Below are positions 1 through 11,166 of a stretch of DNA of 25,539 nucleotides, piece after piece. The DNA comes from Protostelium mycophagum (lineage: Eukaryota; Evosea; Variosea; Protosteliida; Protosteliaceae). The first letter of the stretch is position 1. Each line of letters begins with the position of its first letter. The stretch spans positions 1 to 25,539 of the forward strand of contig MZNV01000622.1 in assembly GCA_002081555.1 (NCBI GenBank). The letters are read 5' to 3'. A program made the translations under genes and the position numbers. The notes under the pieces were generated by a model. That model saw only the letters and a program-made list of their open reading frames with translations. It did no database searches and was not told the origin of the DNA.

Positions 1-616
1 GAATTTAGATCGAAGAAAAGACAAATCAATTTGAAATGCTTGTTCACAAAATACTCACGGCTTTGTCAACAGTTGCTTCAGCATAATTGGTCTTGGCGAT
101 GCATCCTGCTCACGTCAATTGAGGTGATCAATGATCCATACGCACCAATCATGAGTGATATCACATCTGCTCGACATCTAAATCGATTGCGAATTCTTCT
201 TGCACCTGTCTGTGGTCACTTTAAAATTACAAAAATTGTAATCAGGTCCATGAACCTTCGCAGAATAAAAATGAAAAGAATCACCTCTCGTTTGACAGCT
301 TTCCTCGAGAGTCTCCCCAATTTCTGAAATAAATGGGTCATCTACAACGCTGTAAAAATGAAAATCATACCTGAGAGGCAGGTAAACATCCCTTTGTAGC
401 CCCCCACTCTTGTCGCCAAGAGACACCTAACCGTGATGAATCACCTTCACTACCGCACTATTTTCAGTTTGAAAATTGTTTAGCAAAGTGGAACTGCGGC
501 AGAGCCGCACCCGTTGCCGCAGGTAGACATATAGTTTGGGAGATGATTTGGACAATCCATAATCTTACCTCCTCCTTCTCTTCACTATTTTCTTTCGGTC
601 TCTCCGCGACGACCAT
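1..616 (-). CDS. Unidentified protein, N-terminal part (runs off left edge)
   Basis: I do not recognise this protein. A start codon at 616 opens a charged first exon (616-569, beginning MVVAERPKENSEEKEE) followed by a GTAAG donor. Phase-compatible exons follow at 426-371, 323-285 and from 218 downward. Joined, they read on through ...SLGDKSGGLQRDVYLPLR, then NWGDSRGKLSNER and HRQVQEEFAIDLDVEQ. Beyond about 170 the model is uncertain, and further exons probably lie off the window; a GTGAGT donor at about 56 suggests one exon end there. Intron 370-324 has an alternative acceptor just before the word GTTGTAGAT, so 21-, 29- or 47-nt versions are possible. The gene is divergent from NOP16, with only about 130 bp between start codons, so the two probably share a bidirectional promoter. 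That it is a real gene is likely from the coherent phases; its function is unknown. Confidence 0.45.
496..508. repeat. GCGGCAGAGCCGC hairpin word, copy 1
   Basis: Short perfect GCGGC/GCCGC stem with a three-base loop, inside the first intron of the unidentified minus-strand gene. Related copies are at 9147-9158 and 9634-9648. Confidence 0.6.
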
Positions 617-748
617 CAGAGCACCTTTTGTCGGTCACATCATTCAGAAATTTTGGCATAAAGAATTCAGAAAAAAATCCATCGACAATTTCAGAATTTT
701 TCCGATTCTCAGATCCTTCCCCAACAACAACAACATACATACAGAGCT
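617..748. promoter_or_regulatory. Short divergent promoter region
   Basis: This is the only sequence between the start codons of the unidentified minus-strand gene (616) and NOP16 (749). It is pyrimidine/A-mixed, with a CAACAACAACA stretch just upstream of NOP16, and has no recognisable TATA box. A shared promoter is inferred from the arrangement alone. Confidence 0.35.
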
Positions 749-1439
749 ATGGGTGTTGCCACAAGAAAGAGAAATCGTAAAAAGGTGTCAGTCAAACCAA
801 AAAAGGCCGGATCAAAGGTCCCACAAGCCCTGCCAGAAAAATTGAAGCCGTTGTGGAACAAGAAGAAATCAACTAAAGAGAATCTGATCGCTCTTGGTGC
901 TGATGAGGATTTTGCTGCTCCTAAATTGAGAGGAAATGTCGAAAAATGGGCAGAATTCGATGGTGATTGAGTTTTAAGAGTATGTGTGTTGAATTGATTT
1001 AGCCATCAAAAGCATCGATCCTGTTGAAGATGAAGTGAGAGTTTTAGAAGGAAAAGAAAGTCTGTATCCCAAAGCAGAGCCAAAACCTTCCCCCTTGGTC
1101 GGTGAGTCTGCAGTTTGTGATGTTATCCCATCCTAACGATTCGAAGAGGCTTTCCCCGTCGTGACACAACCTCTCCCTAAAAATCCAAAGACGTTGAATG
1201 AAGATGAGATCATCTATTTTACAAAACTGGTGAAAAAATACAAAGACGACTACAAGGTCAGAGATTTGATTCAGATGACAACAACACAACTCTTTTATCA
1301 GTCTTTGCAACAAACCAGCGTCATTTTATTTGTTTTCGTTCTTGCATTTGAACAAACCGAAGCGGTACGCTTTATGCTGCAAAAGACATACCATTCTTGT
1401 TCCATTCAAACATCTAAACTTAAATCTTCTTTACTGTGA
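749..1439 (+). CDS. nop16: Ribosome biogenesis protein NOP16
   Basis: NOP16 is a nucleolar 60S pre-ribosome assembly factor. The start at 749 gives MGVATRKRNRKKVSVKP, matching the very basic MGxxxRKRNRKK N-terminus typical of the family. It is followed by LWNKKKSTKENLIALG, the conserved W-D/N-x-K-x-T-x-x-x-N-x-x-x-LG segment. Exons are 749-962, 1003-1101 and 1147 onward, with 40- and 45-nt introns and consistent phases. Exon 3 contains DEIIYFTKLVKKYKDDYK, matching the conserved C-terminal block in which NOP16 proteins continue toward Q-x-T-x-x-Q. After MTTTQL near 1290 the sequence no longer looks like NOP16. The given end (stop near 1439) is simply where the open frame closes; a further intron or a frameshift near the 3' end is possible. 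Family assignment is good, the 3' end weak. Confidence 0.75.
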
Positions 1440-2073
1440 CACCAGCTCAGAGTCGATTGTGATGATGCTGCATGATTCATCAGTGCTGCAACTGCATGAA
1501 ACTAAAACTCATCATCATGCGACTAAAGCAGGATGAACATATATTTTATTCGTTTCGTTTTCTGTTGTTCTGTGAATAATTTTACGATTCAATTACATCT
1601 GCTGTTCAAAGCTGCAAGCAACAAATACTTTTTGTTACTGTATCAGACTTTTACCTAAAGAGAACACCGCGAAAAACAAAATTAAACTGAAATACTCCAG
1701 GCGATGTCCAGAGACATAAAGTTAAACTATTGGCAACACACACCGAAAGTCTGTGAGGCAAAATGCTCCTTACTCACCTCCAACTATTCATAAAACATCT
1801 GAAAATGTATTATCCTCTTTTCTTTTCGTGTTATTGCAAGCCATCTCAATTATTGAAATGAATAATTGTTGATTTTTTTCAAAATCTGATTAATTTGATT
1901 TGGATTTTTTGACACCGGAAGAGCTGACTCATCTCACATTCACGGTAACGACCGTCTCTTCCACGGTGACAACCGCGGTTGAACTTCCGAAGGATTTTGT
2001 CTCGGAGGTTTCGGAATCCGGAGAATTTCTGGTGTAACAGACACAACAAATCTTTGCAAGAAGGACAAGAACA
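1440..2073. other. Intergenic region between NOP16 and the aldo/keto reductase
   Basis: No gene, RNA or repeat could be supported here. The stretch is AT-rich around 1800-1900. Closer to the reductase (1935-2060) it becomes GC-richer, with two CACGGT words, and probably holds that gene's promoter and 5' UTR. Confidence 0.5.
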
Positions 2074-3447
<1,374 letters not shown>

Positions 3448-3863
3448 AAAGTCTGAAGCCCAAATGATCTGTTGATGTCGTCCTCCATCATTTCAAGCCA
3501 GTTGACGGATTTAAATATCCATTTATGAGAACCGGGGCTCATGCCAAGACGAAAAGAACATGAGACAGCTTCTCCTCGTGACAGAACAACCGCATCAAGA
3601 TGTGAAAAAATGTTCTTTCTCTGGAAACAGTAGAGAGAAAAGCCATTGTCATTGAGGGATAATAAATTGCAGGTACAGCACACCAACAAAGAAGATGGCG
3701 AAGAATTCCTGCCTTTTGTATTTAAGAACGTGATAAGGTTAAGATGGAGGTCTCCCGGTTTCATAGGGGTGTGTCTGCAGTGACGGACAACTTCTCCGAA
3801 AAGTGACATTTCAGTCTGGCAACCATCATTCTCGACAACACAAACGTGGCAAGGCCTCTCATC
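3448..3863. other. Intergenic region, probable 3' UTR and fibro-slime promoter
   Basis: It lies between the reductase stop codon and the ATG of the fibro-slime gene. A minus-strand open frame (about 3809-3402) crosses it and overlaps the reductase 3' exon, but it has no family resemblance and no splice context, so I left it out. No other feature is visible. Confidence 0.4.
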
Positions 3864-5939
3864 ATGCAGAAGTCTTTCATCGTCTTTACGCTACTTCTGG
3901 GTACTTTGGCACAGAGCAACAACCCAGATAAGATTGAACTGGCTGTCGTGGTGCACGATTATTTTCCATGTGAAACAGTTCAATGGTCATCGAGTGTCCC
4001 AATCAATGAGCCACCAAGGGCAAACGACCGAGTGATGGCCAACTGTAACCCTGATATAGAGCCTCATACCACCTCTCAGAACAAGTGGGGACATGGTCTG
4101 TCCAAAGCAAACAAGGACATGGTCGCCAAGACTCTCGATTCCAACAGAAAGATGATATACACCAAGGGCGAGGCACCAGATGGATTGACCACACCAACTT
4201 ACCAAACTAAAAATGCTGCCTCTTTCAACAGGTCAAAATCATCTCACATAAAATGTAGAAATCTCACAACATTCAGATGGTGGAATAAAGGCGGTCGACA
4301 TCCTGGAAATATCGACATCACTTACACTCTCGGCTTGGATCTCGACAAGAGCACCGGACTCTATCAGATCAGTACGAATGCCTTCTACCCCGTCGATAAT
4401 AGAGGATGGGGAAACAACGGACCGAATTCCCCTCACAACTGGGGATTCTGTGTGGAAGCACATGCTGCCTTCATCTACAACGCCTCCGCAACACTGTCTT
4501 TCAGAGGAGATGATGATCTCTGGATCTTCTTAAATAATCAGCTAATCTTCGACATCGGAGGGATCCATACACCCGTGGAACAGACAACCAAACTCGGCGA
4601 TTTTAACTGGGCCACCCCAATGAAAGACTTTGGCTCTTACCCCTTCGACATGTTCTATTGCGAGAGACAGACCGGCGCCTCTAACTTGCGCCTCACCTCT
4701 ACGGTGAACATATACTGTCCAAACAACCAGTACGATCAATGTGGAGTATGTCAAGGCAAAGGAGACTGCTGCAAAGACAGATGTGTCTCGCCAGACGCTT
4801 GCACAATCGGAGTCCTTAACCCCAAAGGTGAACGTACTCTTTTTGTGTCGACAGAAGTATTGACTAGTTGTAGACTGTGAGTGCTCTTACGACAAGACAA
4901 CAAAGTACAACCAGTGCTCACAGCAGAGCAACGCATGTGTGACCTGGCAGTGTGACGGCAACGGTGCGGGCCTCAAAAACACTGGAAACTGCGTGTCCAC
5001 CAACAGAACAGGACCTACATTCAACGGATGCCAGAAACAAACCTGCGACACAACACGTGGATTCATCACCACCACTTACAACCCCTGTCCACAGAACAGC
5101 AATTCCACGTGCTTCCCCAACACTTGCGAGCCTGTTGGTACCTCTGACTACAAATGTAACAACATCACTGTGAACCAGTGCGTCGGAGCTTGTGAGAACT
5201 TTCGATGCGAGAAAAAGCCTTGCTCAACTGTCACTTGTCTTAACAACGGCGGCGTCACCAACACCCAGGCCGACAGGACATGCACTGTAAGATGATCAAT
5301 CTGCTGTGGATGACTGCAATTCACTGACGATGTACAGTACGAGTCTACACTGCCTTTAAACAACACATGCTTCGGATACACTTGTGCAGCAGACAATACA
5401 ACATATGTCACTACCCCTCTTTTGGTCTGCACAAACAGCAGCAATCTGTGTTATAACTCTACCTGTGACGTGGACCTCAAAGGCTGTACAGAAAAGATCT
5501 TTAGAACGTGTAACGATGACAACAACTGTACAAGAGACTTTTGTGTGGAGGCGACGGGAGAATGTCAGTTTGACACCATTCCTTTGCCCTCAGAAAACAA
5601 CACATGCATCGTTGCAAGCTGCGATCCCGTATATGGACCGACAGCGACCAACATCTCGTGCAAAGGAATCGATTGTAGACAGGACCCAACCTCGGTAAGA
5701 TTTTAAATAGATGGCGTCGAATAAAGCTAAACCAAGTACAGCCCGGATGCTGCATCTGTGCCGGTATACCTATTGTTGCAGTCGTTCTTGGCGCAGGAGC
5801 GATAGCAGGTATTGCAGTAGGAGGTACATATCATATGTCATGATGACAAGTTTGACATTTGACAGGTACTGCGGCTGCTGCGATCGCTGCGTTTGGAGGA
5901 AAGAAAGCGTACGATTATTTCTGTGGACAGGGGTTGTAA
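3864..5939 (+). CDS. Secreted or membrane-anchored fibro-slime (PA14-like), Cys-rich protein
   Basis: Six exons (3864-4231, 4277-4833, 4874-5286, 5338-5694, 5742-5823, 5866-5939) sum to 617 codons (616 aa). An N-terminal signal peptide (MQKSFIVFTLLLGTLAQS) precedes a fibro-slime/PA14-like domain at about residues 120-270. That domain contains NRWWN, NWGFCVEAHAAFIYNAS and the calcium-loop-like RGDDDLWIFLNNQLIFDIGG. About 290 residues of Cys-rich repeats follow, including CNDDNNCTRDFCVEATGEC, which looks like the Dictyostelium CTDC repeat, with many N-glycosylation sequons. A hydrophobic, Gly/Ala-rich segment at about residues 574-603 (PIVAVVLGAGAIAGIAV) is a probable membrane anchor. Intron 1 (45 nt, atypical GTCAAA donor) is a multiple of three and might be retained. 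The family resembles the Dictyostelium Psi/cell-surface proteins; an extracellular matrix or signalling role is inferred. The last residues and the stop codon lie within the inverted copy of the neighbouring gene. Confidence 0.85.
4690..5097 (+). repeat. Inverted repeat, left arm (tract shared by the two fibro-slime genes)
   Basis: This arm pairs with 5918-6325 in reverse complement. By eye, 4751-5097 and its partner differ at only one base (4773), introns included, while the 5' parts of the two genes are clearly more diverged. The high-identity tract covers the end of exon 2, the 40-nt intron 2 and the first 224 nt of exon 3. Confidence 0.9.
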
Positions 5940-7146
5940 GTGGTGGTGATGAATCCACGTGTTGTGTCGCAGGTTTGTTTCTGGCATCCGTTGAATGTAG
6001 GTCCTGTTCTGTTGGTGGACACGCAGTTTCCAGTGTTTTTGAGGCCCGCACCGTTGCCGTCACACTGCCAGGTCACACATGCGTTGCTCTGCTGTGAGCA
6101 CTGGTTGTACTTTGTTGTCTTGTCGTAAGAGCACTCACAGTCTACAACTAGTCAATACTTCTGTCGACACAAAAAGAGTACGTTCACCTTTGGGGTTAAG
6201 GACTCCGATTGTGCAAGCGTCTGGCGAGACACATCTGTCTGTGCAGCAGTCTCCTTTGCCTTGACATACTCCACATTTATCATACTGGTTGTTTGGACAG
6301 TATATGTTCACCGTAGAGGTAAGAGTAAGACTGGAGGCTGCCCTTTGCCTCTCGCAGTAGAACATGTCGAAGGGGTAAGAGCCGTAGTCTTTCATTGGGG
6401 TGGCCCACTTGAAATCACCGAGTCTGGTTGTCTGCTCGACACCTCCATGAATACCTCCGATGTCAAAGACCAGTTGGTTGTTCATGAAGATCCAGAGATC
6501 ATCATCTCCTCTGAAAGACAGTGTTGCCGAGGCGTTGTAGATGAAGGCGGCGTGTGCTTCCACACAGAATCCCCAGTTGTGGGCTTGCCCATTATTGTTT
6601 CCCCACCCCTTGTTATCTATAGGGTAGAAGGCATCAGTGCTGATCTTGTAAAGCCCCGTGCTTTTCTCAAGGTTTAAAGTAATCAGGGAGGGAACGTCAA
6701 AGTTTCCTGCAAATTGACCACCTGTATTCCACCATCTAAAACTGAGATCAGCATTATACCCAACGATATCATCATCACCTGTTAAAGGCCATGGCATTTT
6801 TGGACTGGTAACGAGCTGTGGTCAGTCCATTTGGTGCCTCTCCCATGATGTAGGTCATCTTTCTATCGGAGTCCAGGTTGTTGGCGACCATGCCTTTGTT
6901 TGCATTGTAGAGCCCACTCCCCCATCTGTTTACAGAGTATGAATACGGGTCTATATCGGGGTTACAGTTTGTCATCACTCTATCTTTGGATCTCCCTTGG
7001 CTGCCGGCTGGTAAGTCGGCCCATTGATCCATGCTGCAAGGGAAAAAGTCGTGCACAACGACGGATAATTCAATTGCATTGGGGTCATTAGTCTGTGCCA
7101 AGGCGCTCATAAAGAACGCCAAGACGAAGAGGGTTTTGATGAGCAT
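5915..7146 (-). CDS. Truncated fibro-slime paralog (3' end lost)
   Basis: Three exons (7146-6779, 6735-6182, 6141-5915) sum to 383 codons (382 aa). Exon 1 has the same length (368 nt) as in the plus-strand paralog, and the introns sit at identical sites (43 and 40 nt). The signal peptide (MLIKTLFVLAFFMSALAQ), the fibro-slime domain (NWGFCVEAHAAFIYNAS, RGDDDLWIFMNNQLVFDIGG) and the first Cys-rich repeats are intact. The protein stops two residues past the duplication breakpoint (...NPCPQK), so it lacks the distal Cys-rich repeats and the membrane anchor of its sister. If expressed, it would be a soluble secreted form, which is inference. Its last 25 nt overlap the last exon of the plus-strand gene on the other strand. 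It may be a young functional paralog or a decaying partial duplicate; the open frame is clean. Confidence 0.8.
5918..6325 (-). repeat. Inverted repeat, right arm
   Basis: Reverse-complement partner of 4690-5097. The match ends abruptly at 5918, which sets the 3' truncation of the minus-strand copy. The spacer 5098-5917 carries the remaining exons of the plus-strand gene. Confidence 0.9.
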
Positions 7147-7996
7147 GGCAGTCCTCTATCCTGGTCGTGGTTTGTGAAACATACATGAATATCTCTCAAA
7201 CCCGTGGTGAAGTCAATCACCTGTCGACGAAGTCTGTTATATATCAAATTATTGAAGTTCCCGCGCCTTTGGATGAAAGATGTCACCGCGACGGGTCGGC
7301 CGCTTTTTCAAGATGAAAACGCCAACTTGATAAAATGAGTTTTCCTCAAAAACAATGAATGCTTATAAAAATAAAAGTCGTGGACAGAAGAAGGCTTATT
7401 AGCATCATGGAAAGGTCTCTCCAAAGTACGCGGACTGAATGCGAATTTGAACGGAATCTCCGATCGGAGAACTTGTTTTATTCATCTACAATACTGACAC
7501 ATAAAATTTTGGCCGCGGTCTGAACCCTTAAAAGCCATGGGCGTTATCCGAATTTTATCACTGACCCAAGGTTTCTGAGAATATTCACTTCTCCCAAGTT
7601 GTTAGGTTTTCCAACGGGTTTGTCCTGTTCGTCCATTGGAGCCCGATAAAGCTTCTCAGCGCGAATATTGTGCCGAGTTCCTCTCTTCCGGCAATTGTTC
7701 GCGGCTGGCTCCAGGCCTTTTCGTCAGGAAAACTCTCTTTTGACACAATTGCCACGCCCCGTACTGGTTTCCTGACGTTGAATACCCCTGGTAAAGAGGT
7801 TTTGAGACTGGGTGTTTGAGAATTGGCGTCGTCACGTGGTGCTCAGGGTTTCGATAGAACAAAGAAGCCTGTTCCGCTGCATCCGGAGAAATCTCGGCGG
7901 AAAACCGTTCATGTTTTCTGAATGTCAGAAAAGGTGCGAAAGTGAGGCTGATCAGAATCCACCACACACACGCACGCAAACGCAAACGCAAACACG
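7147..7996. other. Divergent intergenic region (850 nt)
   Basis: It separates the truncated fibro-slime gene (minus) from the cystatin-like gene (plus) and so should hold both promoters. A 116-codon minus-strand open frame (8006-7656) crosses it and overlaps the cystatin-like start, but it resembles no family and I did not accept it. No RNA gene is seen. Confidence 0.4.
7961..7995 (+). repeat. CA/CGCAAA-rich simple repeat before the cystatin-like start codon
   Basis: Low-complexity tract of CA and then CGCAAA/CGCAAAC units ending directly at the ATG at 7997. It would form the immediate 5' leader of the cystatin-like mRNA. Confidence 0.7.
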
Positions 7997-8449
7997 ATGA
8001 ACACAAAGATGATGATATTTATTATGGCCATTGGTCTTATGATGGTATCTTCTATAACCGCACACGGAAGTCACTCCTCTGATCCAAGTGACAAGAACGG
8101 CTACATGAAACAAGGGTACTATGGATTCATTCAAGTCAGAGACACCCTCCCTGAGATCCCTCCATTGGTCAAGGTGAGACTGTTATTATGATCATCTTGA
8201 GAGATACTGATCTTTCTCCAGTTCATACAGAACGAGACTGAAGACTTATCCAATGGATACCAATACAGTGGTGTCTATAAGGTTATGAGACAGCGTCTGT
8301 ATTACGGAAATGTCTACAGCATAACTCTGGATTACACTGGAAGAGCACACCAACTTGTCACTGCTGAAGTCTGGGTGCCCAACAAGACAGGAAACCCACA
8401 GATCACCAAAGTTTCTATTGCACCTGCCCCAAACAATCACAGCCATTAA
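7997..8449 (+). CDS. Small secreted cystatin-like protein
   Basis: Two exons (7997-8173, 8222-8449; intron 48 nt) give 134 residues. A strong signal peptide (MNTKMMIFIMAIGLMMVSS) is followed by a cystatin/monellin-like pattern. This comprises an N-terminal helix region (LVKFIQNETEDLSN), a central strand YKVMRQRLYYGNVYSITLDY aligning with the inhibitory QxVxG loop of cystatins, and AEVWVPNKTGNPQITKV like the second hairpin. The first loop reads QRLYYGN instead of a clean QxVxG, so protease inhibition cannot be assumed. The fold assignment rests on spacing and hydrophobic pattern only. The protein has no cysteine I can see, like stefins, but unlike stefins it is secreted. Nothing in the neighbourhood points to a target protease. 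Confidence 0.6.
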
Positions 8450-8655
8450 AGAAAAAGATTGTAAAGCCAAATTGTTACATAAAGAGAGTCGAAGTGAATA
8501 AGTCTTTTTATAATTAATCAGCGTATCAGTTCAGCAGATGATGTGGGCACATGATCGATGTCGATGTCACAAAGAGGCAAATTAATTAAATTTCATTGTT
8601 TGTAAACCGCCAAAATACTTGGCCTCATCTTTCATAAATCGGAATCGTCCACGAG
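8450..8655. other. Short gap between the cystatin-like and DHHC genes
   Basis: AT-rich 3' and 5' flanking sequence with no separate feature. Several AATTAAT words lie around 8510-8590. Confidence 0.4.
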
Positions 8656-10628
8656 ATGCCCTTCTCTCTTTATTCACTCGTGCCGGTAGTATCTACTCTC
8701 TTTATTATGGCTTACGCCACTTTTGTCTATGAGATCTCGTGGAAGGTGAGTCTGCCTTTTTTTACGTTTCATAATATCGATCGTCAGATTATCTTTTTCC
8801 AAAGACAATGTTGATTTTATTTCAGTGGTTAGGTGTGTCGACGATTGGATGGTTTCATGTCTCTGTCGTCCATGTTCTAATGGGAATGATGTTTCATACC
8901 TACTTCAAAGCTGTCACAAATAATCCAGGAAATCCTCCTCCTGGCTGGGTGAGTACTCCAAGTTTAATGTGACACAATACACGATGATACACATGACATC
9001 ATCCAAATAAATTCCTCACAAATATCTCTTGCATAATCTTCTGCAAGACAAAAATGTTTAAATTGAAAATATTTCTGTTTAAGACTTGGCCACAATATTT
9101 TTATTCGAATTTATTCAGCAAATTAAATTGCAGGAGTGAGCCTCTGCGGCTCTGCCGTAAAATATTCACGAATTTCTGGAGAATTCTGACAGTTGTAGAG
9201 ACCTGATGATTTTTCTGAAGAGCAACTCAGCAGCATACAGAGAGGGGACCGTCTAAAAGGCAGTGACGGTAGAGAGCTGAACGCAGAACAGACATGGCTC
9301 ATGCGTCAAGAGTCAGAGTTACTGCAGATAAAATACTGCAGGTGGAGATTTTTGAAACTTGAACAAAGTTCACATTTACACAGGAAATGTGAGTGTTTCA
9401 AACCGATACGAACGCACCACTGTTCCGACTGCAACAGGTATTTTTTATTGATTTTATTTTTTTAATTGATGCAGGTGTATTTTACGAATGGATCATCACT
9501 GCCCATGGTGAGATTTTCATTGGATTTTTTAAAATAATTCGAAATTTGAATGTGAGGCAAAACATTACTTTTTCGCATTGAAATAACACGGTCGAAGCCT
9601 CAAAATAATCAAAATCACCAAGATGGCTGTTTGTGCGGCAAAGCCGCATTATTTCTCATAAAACTTGCAATAAAATTATCTAAACCATCCCCGACGGCTT
9701 CTTACGGTGCGTGGTACGGTAAGCCGCGCACCATCGCGATGATCTCAAAATACGACTGATCTCACCACAACCGTAGGATCAACAACTGCGTGGGCCACCG
9801 CAACCACAAAGTATTCATGCAGTTTTTATTTTATTTAACTTTGACTTGTGTCTATCTGCTGGGGATGTTCATCACGAGGATGGTTATAGATTATAACCCG
9901 GAGAGTCGGTATTACGTCATGCCGTTGCAATTAACTGATTTCGTATTATTGGGCCTGCAGGTGTGTATTCAAGAGTTTCGATTTGTGAATTGTAGATGTC
10001 GACAATACACTGAGAAATAATCACTCCATTGTATCTCATCAAGCACATTCTCTGACATCCATCAGCTGTTTATATTACTGCCCACATTTCTGTCAGTCGG
10101 ATTTTTATTTGGTTATCAAATATCATTGATCTCAACAAACACCACCGGAATAGAATACTTTACAAAAGAAAAAGAGAAGAAGTTCGCCAAGAGGCATGAC
10201 ATGGTAGGTTACTCGATCATTTTTATGAATTTAATCTACAAATCATCTCAGTGTGCGGTTGTTACCGCGAATAATCACGTCAAATAATCTTCTGAGAATG
10301 GTAGCATTATAACGACCCCTTTGATCTTGGAGTAACAGAAAACTTGAAGGAAGTGTTTGGTACACCACAACAATTCTGTCTTCCTATTGTAGAAGGTGAG
10401 ATCACCGTTATTAACGAGACTATCTCAAAGTCAAGATGTTTGGCCGTCTGGCGCAAAGCGCAATATTGATATTGTTAAAGTACCTGTGCCGCAGTATTGC
10501 TGCGAAAACACTCAAAAAAAATCAATAAATCAATAGTAGAATTGATACGCCCTCATTGCTCAACCTAACATTAATATCTAGATTCTGGTGGTGTTTACTA
10601 CAGATCAAGCAAAAATTCAATCGCTTAA
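8656..10628 (+). CDS. DHHC-type palmitoyltransferase
   Basis: Protein S-acyltransferase that attaches palmitate to cysteines of membrane proteins. Nine exons (8656-8745, 8826-8948, 9199-9341, 9384-9437, 9475-9507, 9777-9960, 10066-10203, 10305-10395, 10582-10628) sum to 301 codons (300 aa), the usual size for the family. Two N-terminal membrane segments are followed by the Cys-rich domain, split over four exons: KCECFKPIRTHHCSDCNR, then CILRMDHHCPW and INNCVGHRNHKVF. The catalytic DHHC cysteine and the zinc-binding Cys/His set are intact. Two more membrane segments (FLFYLTLTCVYLLGMFI and LFILLPTFLSVGFLFGYQI) follow. Then comes the post-membrane TTGIE motif (in TNTTGIEYF), and NDPFDLG with EVFG matches the usual NPFDLG...VFG element. 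The introns at 8949-9198 and 9508-9776 are long for this window and carry GC-rich palindromes. Confidence 0.95.
9147..9158. repeat. GCGGCAGAGCCGC hairpin word, copy 2 (reverse orientation)
   Basis: Reads GCGGCTCTGCCG on the plus strand, inside the long DHHC intron 8949-9198. It matches copy 1 in reverse complement. Confidence 0.55.
9634..9648. repeat. GCGGCAAAGCCGC hairpin word, copy 3
   Basis: Reads TGCGGCAAAGCCGCA, inside the long DHHC intron 9508-9776. The same intron carries another GC-rich stem further on (GGTGCG...CGCACC near 9707-9732). Confidence 0.55.
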
Positions 10629-10720
10629 GTAAGTTATAAAAATCGGGGTCTTCGAAATGATGACATCAGGCGCATCAGGACGATGAGAAAATGTGCTGTG
10701 GCAGATGTGACAAATAAAAG

Positions 10721-11166
10721 ATGAAAATATTTTGGTCATCAGAAGTTTTTTGCATTCGTAGCCACAGATCCTGTTACCAACGACTATTCGAGCAGCTCCC
10801 AACAGACCAAGGTTTCGGATGGATCTTGCTCGGAGCGCGCTCTGAGGTCGGTGAGGATTTATTGGTGGGGAGTTTTGGGGTTCTAGAGTAACACCGACAT
10901 TCCTGTCTTCCATCATGCTAAGCTGGCAGATAACTTCTTGGTGCGCAAGATGGCCGCCGAGCACCACAAAGATGACCTCATTCCACCCCGGCGGTAAGAG
11001 TTCTTGTACAAGTACAGAACATACTGATAGTGTCACAGCTGTGATCACTGACATGTCAGAACCACTTAGAGAATGCGCGGGTGCGAGGGGGCTCAAAATA
11101 GATTTCATTGAACCAAAGGAAAGTGCAGCAGGTGTGCTCAAAGTGATAGACAAAGTGAAGATATGA
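10721..11166 (+). pseudogene. Short-chain dehydrogenase/reductase remnant (or mini-SDR)
   Basis: Three exons (10721-10846, 10887-10993, 11031-11166; introns 40 and 37 nt) join in phase to 122 residues, about half a normal SDR. The N-terminal part ends QRLFEQLP...WILLGARSE, like the helix and second strand after the SDR nucleotide-binding motif. The C-terminal part has the pattern AKLADNFLVRKMAAEHHKDD, resembling the SDR SKAALN...LA helix, then AVITDM like the PGxVxTDM loop, and ESAAGVLKVID like the C-terminal ES-x-x-G-xx-KVI helix of C-factor-type SDRs. The glycine-rich TGxxxGIG start, the NNAG strand, the catalytic Ser and the Tyr of YxxxK (HHAK here) are missing. So it is unlikely to be an active oxidoreductase. 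It could be a decayed gene, or my exon joins may miss exons. Confidence 0.42.

Noticed and set aside
4232-4258. A 27-nt version of the first fibro-slime intron (acceptor ATGTAG)
   Set aside because: The paralog's intron ends just before ATGGTGG; a 45-nt intron ending at the same exon base in both genes is more consistent, although retention cannot be excluded.
7656-8006. A 116-codon minus-strand open frame in the divergent intergenic region
   Set aside because: Low-complexity start from the CA-rich repeat, overlaps the cystatin-like start codon, no recognisable motif.
9508-9776. A separate gene within the long DHHC intron
   Set aside because: The flanking exons join exactly across the DHHC/PW-INNC motif and the interior has no coding pattern.
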